The position numbers and the translations under genes were made by a program. The notes under the pieces were generated by a model, which saw only the letters and a program-made list of their open reading frames with translations, searched no databases and was not told where the DNA came from. A stretch of DNA of 6,439 nucleotides from Aquabacter sp. (lineage in GTDB: Bacteria > Pseudomonadota > Alphaproteobacteria > Rhizobiales > Xanthobacteraceae). The number at the start of each line of letters is the position of its first letter. Within the stretch, counting starts at the first letter, position 1. Positions 1-5,634 of this stretch are shown here, in pieces. Where the stretch lies: contig JASBUY010000260.1 of NCBI GenBank assembly GCA_030147645.1, positions 1-6,439 on the forward strand. The letters are read 5' to 3'.

Positions 1-148
1 CATAGGTCTCCGCCCGCCGCGCCCGCCGGTCCGGCTTGGCGCGCTCGTCCGGCGTGAAGACGCGATCAAGTAATCGGTCGCCGAAACGCTCGATGGACTT
101 GGCGATGCGCCGCGCATCGCAAAAGTCCGAGCCCATGCCGAGAATCAC
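1..148 (-). CDS. acpS: Holo-[acyl-carrier-protein] synthase AcpS, N-terminal part (cut by window edge)
   Basis: AcpS transfers the 4'-phosphopantetheine arm of coenzyme A to the conserved serine of apo-acyl carrier protein, making the holo-ACP that fatty-acid and lipid synthesis need; it acts in the cytoplasm. Only the first 49 codons are present (the family is usually about 120-140 residues). The N-terminus reads VILGMGSDFCDARRI, matching the AcpS opening ILGIGSDxxDxxRI; Asp8 corresponds to the Mg2+-binding aspartate of the family. A later FTPDERAK segment matches the conserved F(T/S)xxE region. The second metal-binding glutamate lies beyond the window. The start is a GTG at 148-146, because the only early ATG falls inside the GMGSD motif. 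The GTG overlaps the pdxJ stop as GTGA, which suggests translational coupling; only a weak GCAGG-like ribosome site precedes it. A pdxJ-acpS neighbourhood is also found in E. coli, which supports the call. Confidence 0.9.
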   Translation of the reverse strand, partial: MILGMGSDFCDARRIAKSIERFGDRLLDRVFTPDERAKPDRRARRAETY

Positions 149-915
149 GCGACCTGCCCCAGCGCGCGGGCCTGCCCCTTGGCGATCGCGGCGCGCATGC
201 GCCGCACCACCGCGTCTAGCCCCTCGAAAATGGCCTCGCCAATGAGGAAATGGCCGATATTCAGCTCCGCCACCTGCGGCAGGCCGGCGATCAATTCGGC
301 TGTCTCATAATCGAGGCCATGGCCGGCATGGACCTCAAGACCCAGGGCCGCCGCATGCTGCGCGCCCTTCATCAGGCGGCGAAATTCGCCATCCGCCGCG
401 ATGTCCCCGCCCGCCAAGCGGTGCTCGCACCAGGCCCCAGTATGCAGCTCCACAATCTGCGCCCCGAGGGCGTGCGCCGCCTCGATCTGGCGCGTCTCCG
501 CCGCGATAAACAACGAAACGCGAATGCCTGCCCCCTTCAAGGCGTCGATGCGCGGCGCCAGGTCGGCCGCGAGCCCCGCCGCATCCAGCCCGCCTTCCGT
601 GGTCCGCTCCTCGCGCCGCTCGGGCACAAGGCAGCAGGCATGGGGTCGAAGGTCTAGCGCCATCGCAATCATTTCGTCCGTGGCCGCCATTTCGAAATTG
701 AGCGGCAGGCCGACCTCGGATCGCAGGCGCACCATGTCGCCGTCGCGAATGTGGCGCCGGTCCTCGCGCAGATGGGCGGTGATGCCGTCGGCCCCCGCAG
801 CCTTGGCCATCTGCGCCGCGCGCACCGGATCGGGATGCACGCCGCCGCGCGCATTTCGAACCGTGGCGACGTGGTCGATATTGACCCCGAGCCGAATTGC
901 GCCAGGCGCGGCCAT
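145..915 (-). CDS. pdxJ: Pyridoxine 5'-phosphate synthase PdxJ
   Basis: PdxJ condenses 3-amino-2-oxopropyl phosphate (1-amino-acetone 3-phosphate) with 1-deoxy-D-xylulose 5-phosphate to give pyridoxine 5'-phosphate, the ring-closing step of the DXP-dependent vitamin B6 pathway. The 256-residue product is close to the E. coli enzyme (243) and aligns over its whole length as a TIM barrel. Visible motifs are GVNIDHVATVRNARG (10-24), AHLREDRRHI (47-56, His48 matching catalytic His45 of E. coli), NFEMA (73-77, Glu75 matching Glu72), CCLVPERREERTTEGGLD (94-111), ELHTGAW (156-162), HAGHGL (196-201, His199 matching His193) and ELNIGH (217-222, phosphate binding). All expected active-site residues are present. 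The start at 915 is preceded by a GGGAGG site at a 5-base spacing. An in-frame ATG at 930, overlapping the rel stop as ATGA, would add MREAS but has a poorer ribosome site. The gene follows rel by 11 bases and overlaps acpS by 4, so it is probably cotranscribed with both. Confidence 0.96.
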   Translation of the reverse strand: MAAPGAIRLGVNIDHVATVRNARGGVHPDPVRAAQMAKAAGADGITAHLREDRRHIRDGDMVRLRSEVGLPLNFEMAATDEMIAMALDLRPHACCLVPERREERTTEGGLDAAGLAADLAPRIDALKGAGIRVSLFIAAETRQIEAAHALGAQIVELHTGAWCEHRLAGGDIAADGEFRRLMKGAQHAAALGLEVHAGHGLDYETAELIAGLPQVAELNIGHFLIGEAIFEGLDAVVRRMRAAIAKGQARALGQVA

Positions 916-920
916 GCTTG

Positions 921-926
921 CCTCCC
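921..926 (-). promoter_or_regulatory. Ribosome binding site of pdxJ
   Basis: GGGAGG on the minus strand lies directly after the rel stop codon and 5 bases before the ATG at 915. It favours that ATG over the in-frame ATG at 930, which has only a weak AGCGG upstream. The placement fits reinitiation by ribosomes finishing rel. Confidence 0.75.
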
Positions 927-3137
927 TCATCCGCTTGAGCGTTCGACGCTGGATACGACAGCGCGACTGCGCAGATCGGAAATGATGCCATTGAGATGGC
1001 GCAGGTCGAACACGCCGAGATCGATGACCATCTCGGTAAAATCCGGCGAGCGCGAACGCATCGAGATGCCCTCGATATTGCCGTTGCGCTCCGCGATTCC
1101 GGTGGCCACCTGCGCCAGCGAGCCGGGTTCGTTGACGGCGGTGACCACGATCTGTGCGGGAAAGCGCCCGTCGGTCAATTCGTCCACATCCCAGCGCACA
1201 TCCAGCCAGCGTTCGGGCGCATCCTCGAAATGCTGAAGTTCGCGCGAATGGATGGGATAAATGGTGATCCCCTCCCCCGGAGTCAGAATGCCGACGATCC
1301 GGTCGCCCGGCACCGCGCCGCCATTGGGCGCGAACCGCACGGGAAGGTCGCCATTGATGCCGCGAATGGGAATGGCGGCAGGGTGCTCGGCCGCGTCCGG
1401 GATCTTGAACTTGAGGTTCTGGCCCTTCTTCAGCTCGAACCAGCCCTCTCCAGTCGGCGCCCGCCCGCCGGTGCCGCGCTCGTCGGGCCGCGGCGCGCTC
1501 CAATCCGGATAGACGGCCCGGATGAGATCGTCCGTCTTGATCTCGCCGCGCCCCACGGCTGCGAACACGTCATCCAGCGAGGTGCGCGCGAGGCGCGGCA
1601 TGGCCTTGGCCAGAGCCTCCTCGCCAAAGGCTTTTCCGGCACGGGCAAAGGCCCGCTCGGCGATCTTGCGGCCGAGGCCGGCATATTGCGCGCGCACCGC
1701 CGTGCGGGTGGCACGGCGCACGGCTGCGCGGGCCTTTCCGGTGACCGCTATGGTCTCCCACGCGCCCGGCGGGGTCTGGGCCTTGGAGGTGATGATCTCC
1801 ACTTCATCGCCATTCTTCAGCTCCGAGACGAGCGGGGCGATGGTGCCGTTGATCTTGCAGCCGACCGCCGTGTTGCCGACGTCGGTATGGACGGCATAGG
1901 CGAAGTCGATGGGCGTCGCGCGGCGCGGCAGGGCGATGAGCCGCCCTTTGGGGGTGAAGCAGAACACCTGGTCGTGAAACAGTTCGAGCTTCGTGTGCTC
2001 CAAAAACTCTTCGGGGCTGAGGCCCTGCGACAGGTTCTCGATGGTCTTGCGCAGCCAGGCATAGGCCCGGCTCTCATTGGACAGGATGATGGACTGCGCG
2101 CCGCTCTCATCCTTGTAGAGGGCATGGGCGGCGATGCCGTATTCGGCGATGTCCTCCATGTCCTGGGTGCGGATCTGAAGTTCCACCCGCTGGCGGCGCG
2201 GACCGATCACGGTGGTATGGACCGAGCGGTAATCGTTGGGCTTTGGCGTGGAGATATAGTCCTTGAAGCGGCCGGGCACGATCGGCCACTTCATATGGAC
2301 GACGCCAAGCGCCCGGTAACAATCCTCGACGCCCTGAACGATCACGCGGAAGCCGTAGAGATCGGACAATTGCTCGAAGCCGATGGCCTTGCGCTCCATC
2401 TTTCGCCAGATGGAATAGGGCCGCTTTTCGCGTCCCTTGACCCGCGCCGGAATGCCCCGCGCGCTCAATTCGTCCTGAAGTTCTCGCTCGATCTCCTCCA
2501 CAAGGGGACCGTTGCGTTCGCGCAATTCCTCCACGCGCGTCGTGATGGACGTATAGGCGTCCGCCGAGAGCTGCCGGAAGGACAGATCCTCCAGTTCCTC
2601 GCGCATGTCCTGCATGCCCATGCGCGCGGCGAGCGGGGCGTAAATGTCCAGGGTTTCCTGCGCGACGCGGTCCCGCTTCTCCTGCGGCACATATTTCAGC
2701 GTCCGCATGTTGTGCAGGCGGTCAGCGAGTTTCACCAGCAGCACGCGCACATCGTCGGCGATGGCGAGCAGCAGCTTGCGCAGGTTTTCCGCCTGCTTCG
2801 CCTGCTTGGACACGAGGTCCAGTTTCTTGATCTTGGTGAGGCCTTCGACCAGATCCGCGATCTGCTTGCCGAACAGCTTCTCGATTTCGGCCTTGGTCGC
2901 GCCGGTATCCTCGATCGTGTCGTGCAGGAGGGCCGCAACGATGGTCGCGTCATCCAGTTCGAGATCGGTCAGGATCGCGGCGACTTCGAGGGGGTGGGAG
3001 AAATAGGGATCGCCGGACGCGCGAAGCTGCGTGCCATGCGCCCGCATGGCATAGACATAAGCGCGGTCGAGCAGCGCCTCGTCGGTGTCTGGATTATACC
3101 GGCGGACGCGGTCGACAAGCTCGTATTGGCGCATCAT
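927..3137 (-). CDS. rsh: Bifunctional (p)ppGpp synthetase/hydrolase (long RelA/SpoT homolog)
   Basis: This long RelA/SpoT homolog makes (p)ppGpp from ATP and GTP/GDP and degrades it, setting the stringent response; it is cytosolic and ribosome-associated in the family. The 736-residue product has the full domain set. The HD hydrolase domain (about 20-180) keeps Arg39, His48, His72-Asp73, Glu76-Asp77, Asp139 and Asn143 (LLHDTIEDT, KLADRLHNMRT). The synthetase domain (about 225-345) keeps RVKGREKRPYSIWRKM, DLYGFRV, YISTPKPNDYRSVHTTV, VELQIRT and EYGIAAH. A TGS domain spans about 390-450, a zinc-finger-like region about 590-634 and an ACT domain about 655-735. The RFKD motif (290-293) is the signature of bifunctional enzymes; monofunctional RelA has an acidic ExDD version. 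Both activities therefore look intact. The usual metal ligands of the zinc-finger region are absent. The start at 3137 (MMRQYELVDRV) matches alphaproteobacterial homologs, although no clear Shine-Dalgarno sequence precedes it. The frame stays open 27 codons further upstream, through a palindrome, and I consider that extension non-coding. Downstream pdxJ follows after 11 bases. rpoZ, a common upstream partner of rel, is not seen here. Confidence 0.96.
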   Translation of the reverse strand: MMRQYELVDRVRRYNPDTDEALLDRAYVYAMRAHGTQLRASGDPYFSHPLEVAAILTDLELDDATIVAALLHDTIEDTGATKAEIEKLFGKQIADLVEGLTKIKKLDLVSKQAKQAENLRKLLLAIADDVRVLLVKLADRLHNMRTLKYVPQEKRDRVAQETLDIYAPLAARMGMQDMREELEDLSFRQLSADAYTSITTRVEELRERNGPLVEEIERELQDELSARGIPARVKGREKRPYSIWRKMERKAIGFEQLSDLYGFRVIVQGVEDCYRALGVVHMKWPIVPGRFKDYISTPKPNDYRSVHTTVIGPRRQRVELQIRTQDMEDIAEYGIAAHALYKDESGAQSIILSNESRAYAWLRKTIENLSQGLSPEEFLEHTKLELFHDQVFCFTPKGRLIALPRRATPIDFAYAVHTDVGNTAVGCKINGTIAPLVSELKNGDEVEIITSKAQTPPGAWETIAVTGKARAAVRRATRTAVRAQYAGLGRKIAERAFARAGKAFGEEALAKAMPRLARTSLDDVFAAVGRGEIKTDDLIRAVYPDWSAPRPDERGTGGRAPTGEGWFELKKGQNLKFKIPDAAEHPAAIPIRGINGDLPVRFAPNGGAVPGDRIVGILTPGEGITIYPIHSRELQHFEDAPERWLDVRWDVDELTDGRFPAQIVVTAVNEPGSLAQVATGIAERNGNIEGISMRSRSPDFTEMVIDLGVFDLRHLNGIISDLRSRAVVSSVERSSG

Positions 3138-3175
3138 GGCCGAACGGACCGCCGCAATTGGAACGCACACACTGA

Positions 3176-3216
3176 GATGTTTCGCCGCTCGCAAGATCTG
3201 CGAACGGCGACACATC
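3176..3216 (-). repeat. Large imperfect palindrome / hairpin in the rel leader
   Basis: Two 18-base arms (3176-3193 and 3199-3216) flank a 5-base loop. On the minus strand the left arm is GATGT-G-TCGCCG-T-TCGCA and the right arm is TGCGA-G-CGGCGA-A-ACATC. As RNA in the rel direction, 17 of 18 positions pair, including one U-G wobble, with a single G-A mismatch. As plus-strand RNA the same two positions are C-A and U-C mismatches. A further CTGA/TCAG pair (3223-3226 with 3172-3175) lies outside, separated by a 6-base bulge. No T-run follows on either strand, so it is not a standard terminator. It ends 38 bases before the rel start. It could be a 5'-leader RNA structure, a protein-binding operator or a dispersed palindromic element. 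Confidence 0.7.
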
Positions 3217-3224
3217 ACGCTCTC

Positions 3225-3255
3225 AGCATATCACCGGCGCGACCCGCGCATGCAA
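3225..3255 (-). promoter_or_regulatory. Weak candidate promoter for the rel-pdxJ-acpS cluster
   Basis: On the minus strand, TTGCAT (3255-3250) and TATGCT (3230-3225) are separated by 19 bases. TATGCT matches the TATAAT consensus at four of six positions; the -35 match is poor and the spacing is long. A start site about 7 bases downstream would place the rel-leader palindrome near the 5' end of the transcript. This rests on pattern matching only. The gap after qor makes a separate rel promoter plausible, but read-through from qor is not excluded. Confidence 0.3.
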
Positions 3256-3292
3256 GGCCGAAAGAGGCCGCTGCGCCAAACGCATAGCTGGA

Positions 3293-4267
3293 TCACGGCA
3301 GGAGCAGGGTGGAGCCTGTCGTGGCGCGCCCTTCCAGGTCGCGATGCGCGGTCGCCACATCCTTCAGCGCGTAAGTCTGATGGACCGGGATCTTCACCGC
3401 GCCCTTCAGCACCATTTCGAACAGGTCATTGGCGGTGGCGAGGAGGTCTTCCCGCGTGCTGACATGGGTCCCGAGCGTCGGGCGCGTCGCATAGAGCGAG
3501 CCTTTCTGCGACAGGAGCAGAAGGTCGAAATTCTTGATGGCGCCGGAAGCATTGCCGAAGGACACCCACAGGCCGCGGGGCTTCAGGCAATCGAGCGAGC
3601 CGGGATAGGTGTCCTGCCCGACACCGTCATAGACGACGTCGCAGCCCCTTCCGCCGGTGATCTCCTTCACGCGCTGCACGAAATCCTCGCTGCGATAGAG
3701 GATCACCTCGTCGCATCCATGGGCATAAGCGAGTTCCGCCTTGGCCTTGGAGCCGACCGTGCCGATGACCTTGGCGCCGAGCGCATGGGCCCATTGGGAC
3801 AGGAGCAGTCCGACGCCGCCGGCGGCGGCCTGGATCAGGATCGTGTCACCCGGCTTCACCTCGAAGGTCCGCCGCACCAGATATTGCGCCGTCATGCCCT
3901 TCAGCATCATGGCCGCAGCAGTGCGGTCATCAATGGAGGCCGGCAGATGGACGAGACCCGAAGCCTTGATATTGCGAGATTCGCAATAGGATCCGGTCTG
4001 CATGGCATAGGCCACGCGGTCGCCCACATGGAAGTCGTTCACATGATCGCCGACGGCGGTGACCACTCCCGCTCCTTCGTTGCCGAGAACAAACGGCAGC
4101 GACGCCGCCTTGTAGAGGCCGGAGCGGAAATAGGTGTCGATATAATTGAGCCCGATGGCCGTATGACGGATCTGGACCTCGCCCGGACCGGGCGGAGGAA
4201 GCTCAACATCCTCGTATTTCAGGACCTCGGGTCCACCATATTCGTGTACGCGCACTGTCCCGACCAT
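3293..4267 (-). CDS. qor: NADPH:quinone oxidoreductase (zeta-crystallin/QOR type)
   Basis: This is a zinc-independent medium-chain dehydrogenase/reductase that reduces quinones with NADPH in the cytoplasm. The 324-residue product is close in length to E. coli QOR (327) and resembles it throughout. Motifs are GLNYIDTYFRSGLY (39-52), the GNEGAGVV segment (62-69), the nucleotide-binding AAAGGVG (147-153), EITGGRGCDVVYDGVG (202-217), SLDCLKPRGLWVSFGNASG (224-242), QKGSLYATRP (254-263) and the C-terminal RATTGSTLLLP. The catalytic zinc cysteine of alcohol dehydrogenases is absent, as expected for this subfamily. The start at 4267 is preferred because the GGGAGG site lies 8 bases upstream; the in-frame ATG at 4273 adds only Met-Ala and would have just 2 bases of spacing. 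The gene diverges from a ubiquinone-biosynthesis-type hydroxylase and lies 155 bases upstream of rel on the same strand. The physiological substrate cannot be read from sequence. Confidence 0.93.
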   Translation of the reverse strand: MVGTVRVHEYGGPEVLKYEDVELPPPGPGEVQIRHTAIGLNYIDTYFRSGLYKAASLPFVLGNEGAGVVTAVGDHVNDFHVGDRVAYAMQTGSYCESRNIKASGLVHLPASIDDRTAAAMMLKGMTAQYLVRRTFEVKPGDTILIQAAAGGVGLLLSQWAHALGAKVIGTVGSKAKAELAYAHGCDEVILYRSEDFVQRVKEITGGRGCDVVYDGVGQDTYPGSLDCLKPRGLWVSFGNASGAIKNFDLLLLSQKGSLYATRPTLGTHVSTREDLLATANDLFEMVLKGAVKIPVHQTYALKDVATAHRDLEGRATTGSTLLLP

Positions 4268-4275
4268 GGCCATCG

Positions 4276-4281
4276 CCTCCC
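4276..4281 (-). promoter_or_regulatory. Ribosome binding site deciding the qor start
   Basis: GGGAGG on the minus strand is 8 bases from the ATG at 4267 but only 2 from the ATG at 4273. The normal spacing of about 5-9 bases favours the downstream ATG. Confidence 0.65.
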
Positions 4282-4314
4282 GTATCCGCCCCGGAGGGGT
4301 TCAGATTCCCGCGC

Positions 4315-4342
4315 ATGATAGGCAGCGGCCATCGTGCGGCAA
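4315..4342 (-). promoter_or_regulatory. Candidate sigma70-type promoter of qor
   Basis: On the minus strand, TTGCCG (4342-4337) and TATCAT (4320-4315) are separated by 16 bases. TATCAT matches five of six consensus -10 bases and TTGCCG matches four of six -35 bases. Transcription would start near 4307-4309, giving a leader of about 40 bases before the qor ATG. The -35 box overlaps the left arm of an inverted repeat at 4333-4356, so the promoter could be under the control of a DNA-binding regulator. Confidence 0.45.
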
Positions 4343-4356
4343 GCCGTCGCCGCACG
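4333..4356. repeat. Perfect 8-bp inverted repeat in the divergent region, possible operator
   Basis: CGTGCGGC (4333-4340) and GCCGCACG (4349-4356) are exact reverse complements separated by 8 bases. The left arm overlaps the predicted qor -35 box. The form (two 8-base half-sites, centre-to-centre 16 bases) would suit a dimeric repressor or activator acting on qor, the hydroxylase or both. No regulator gene is in the window. In DNA this GC-rich a chance match is possible. Confidence 0.45.
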
Positions 4357-4411
4357 CGGCAAAGCGCCGGCTTGGACACGTTGCCCCGTCGTTCCGGGCG
4401 TCGTGCACGCG

Positions 4412-4417
4412 TATAAG
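4412..4417 (+). promoter_or_regulatory. Candidate -10 element of the FAD hydroxylase gene
   Basis: TATAAG lies 33 bases before the hydroxylase start in otherwise GC-rich sequence and matches five of six consensus -10 bases. No good -35 hexamer is visible at 16-18 bases upstream. Transcription would start near 4424, leaving room for the GGAG ribosome site at 4441-4444, which is 6 bases from the ATG. Confidence 0.3.
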
Positions 4418-4450
4418 CAAATGAAGACAGCGCAGAGCGTGGAGATCAAA

Positions 4451-5629
4451 ATGAGCGAACGGATCGCATGCGACGTCGCCGTGGTGGGCGCGGGCCCCGC
4501 CGGCCTCGCCACCGCCATCGGCCTCGCCCGCAGGGGCGCACGGACCCTTCTCCTGACTGGGCCGGAGCGCACGGCGGACCATCGCACCACGGCGTTGATG
4601 GAAGGTTCGGTACGGGTGCTGGATGCCATCGGCGTGTGGGACCGGCTGCGGCCGCATACCACGCCGCTGCGCGACCTGCGTATCGTGGATGCGACCCGCC
4701 GGCTGGTTCGCGCCCCCGAAGTGCTTTTCCGCGCCAGCGAAATCGGCCTGGAGGCCTTCGGTCACAATATCGAGAACGACGCCCTCCGCGGCGAACTGCG
4801 CGCCGTCGCGGACGCGCAGGAGGGGCTCGACGTCCTGTCCGCCTCCGCCAAAGGACATGCCTTGGAGAGCGGCCAGATCGCCATCGCGCTCGATGACGGG
4901 CGCACCGTCACGGCGCGCCTCGCGGTGGCGGCGGACGGGCGCTTGTCGCGCATGCGCGAGGCGGCGGGTATCCCCATGCGCACGCGCGCCTATCCCCAGG
5001 TGGCGCTGACCTTCGTCGTGCGCCACACCCGCGCACATGAGGACATTTCCACCGAGTTCCACATGGAGAGCGGCCCCTTCACGCTGGTGCCCCTGGCGGG
5101 AGATCGCTCTTCCATCGTGTGCGTGGTGAGCGAGCGCGACGCGGTGCGCCTGATCGGCCTCGATACGCCCGCCCTCGCGCGCGAACTGGAACGCCGCGCG
5201 GGCTCGCTGCTCGGCACGTTCGAAGTGGAAGAGGGCCGCGGCGCGTTTCCGCTCGCGGCCGAATCTGCCGAGCGCCTCACCGCCCCGCGCCTCGCGCTTA
5301 TGGCGGAAGCCGCTCATGTGATGCCCCCCATCGGGGCGCAGGGCCTCAATCTCGGCCTGCGCGATGCCGCCGCGCTGCTGGAGATCGCCGGCGCGGCGGT
5401 CGAGCGGGGCGAGGATCCGGGCGATGACAGCGTGCTGACCCGCTATGCCGCGCGGCGGCGGCGCGACATCGATTCGCGCATGGCGGCGGTGGATCTGCTC
5501 AACCGCTCCCTGCTCTCCGATCTCGTCCCCATGCAGGGGCTGCGGGGCCTGGGGCTCTATATGATGGATAAGGTCTGCCCGCTGCGCCGGGGACTCATGC
5601 GGCTCGGCGCGGGGCTCAACGCGGCCTGA
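4451..5629 (+). CDS. UbiH/UbiF-family FAD-dependent hydroxylase, probably ubiquinone biosynthesis
   Basis: This is a class A flavoprotein monooxygenase of the UbiH/UbiF/Coq6 family. Members use NAD(P)H, O2 and FAD to hydroxylate the benzoquinone ring precursor in ubiquinone synthesis, usually at the inner face of the membrane. The 392-residue length is typical. The Rossmann motif VVGAGPAG (11-18) opens the protein. RTTALMEGSVRVLDAIGVW (45-63) matches the family's RTTAL-x-SxxxLxxLGvW segment. LAVAADGRLSRMR (157-169) is the DG motif. The region AEAAHVMPPIGAQGLNLGLRD (285-305) holds the third FAD/ribose contact site, where the usual GDAAH reads AEAAH. The C-terminus (PMQGLRGLGL) is also typical. 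The start at 4451 has GGAG 6 bases upstream; in-frame ATGs at 4421 and 4334 lack ribosome sites and would precede the Rossmann strand with unrelated sequence. The gene diverges from qor and ends 3 bases from a convergent transporter gene. Which ring position it hydroxylates (UbiH, UbiF, UbiI or alphaproteobacterial UbiL role) cannot be decided, so no symbol is given. Confidence 0.88.
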   Translation: MSERIACDVAVVGAGPAGLATAIGLARRGARTLLLTGPERTADHRTTALMEGSVRVLDAIGVWDRLRPHTTPLRDLRIVDATRRLVRAPEVLFRASEIGLEAFGHNIENDALRGELRAVADAQEGLDVLSASAKGHALESGQIAIALDDGRTVTARLAVAADGRLSRMREAAGIPMRTRAYPQVALTFVVRHTRAHEDISTEFHMESGPFTLVPLAGDRSSIVCVVSERDAVRLIGLDTPALARELERRAGSLLGTFEVEEGRGAFPLAAESAERLTAPRLALMAEAAHVMPPIGAQGLNLGLRDAAALLEIAGAAVERGEDPGDDSVLTRYAARRRRDIDSRMAAVDLLNRSLLSDLVPMQGLRGLGLYMMDKVCPLRRGLMRLGAGLNAA

Positions 5630-5634
5630 GCCTC
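5611..5634 (+). terminator. Possible hairpin terminator at the convergent gene ends
   Basis: GGGGCTCA (5611-5618) and TGAGCCTC (5627-5634) form an 8-bp stem with one G-U wobble around an 8-base loop in plus-strand RNA. In minus-strand RNA the wobble becomes an A-C mismatch. The hairpin includes the hydroxylase stop codon (5627-5629) and reaches into the transporter stop (5633-5635). No T-run follows, so intrinsic termination is uncertain. Confidence 0.3.

Noticed and set aside
36..245. Short plus-strand open frame across the acpS/pdxJ junction
   Set aside because: Arg/Pro/Ala-rich translation with no similarity, antisense to two recognised genes.
916..1503. Upstream extension of the pdxJ frame into the rel gene
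   Set aside because: The added residues are an Arg-rich out-of-frame reading of rel; PdxJ similarity starts at MAAPGAIRLGVNID and a good ribosome site precedes that ATG.
3252..3274. GC-rich hairpin (GCA..GGCC / GGCC..TGC) after the qor stop, considered as a terminator
   Set aside because: The stem is only 4 plus 3 pairs around an internal loop, GGCC is self-complementary and common here, and no T-run follows on the minus strand.
996..3287. A 763-codon open frame on the plus strand, antisense to rel and as long as the longest rel frame
   Set aside because: Long antisense frames are expected in GC-rich coding DNA. The translation shows no recognisable family, while the minus strand encodes an unmistakable complete Rel protein.
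3344..4318. Long plus-strand open frame antisense to qor
   Set aside because: It has no recognisable domain and mirrors a well-matched qor gene; a shadow of codon bias.
4334..4450. Longer N-terminus for the FAD hydroxylase
   Set aside because: Neither upstream ATG has a ribosome site, the added sequence resembles no family member, and it covers the putative promoter; GGAG at 4441 supports the ATG at 4451.
4301..5317. Long minus-strand open frame antisense to the FAD hydroxylase
   Set aside because: It has no recognisable motifs and overlaps a gene with clear FAD-binding motifs on the other strand.
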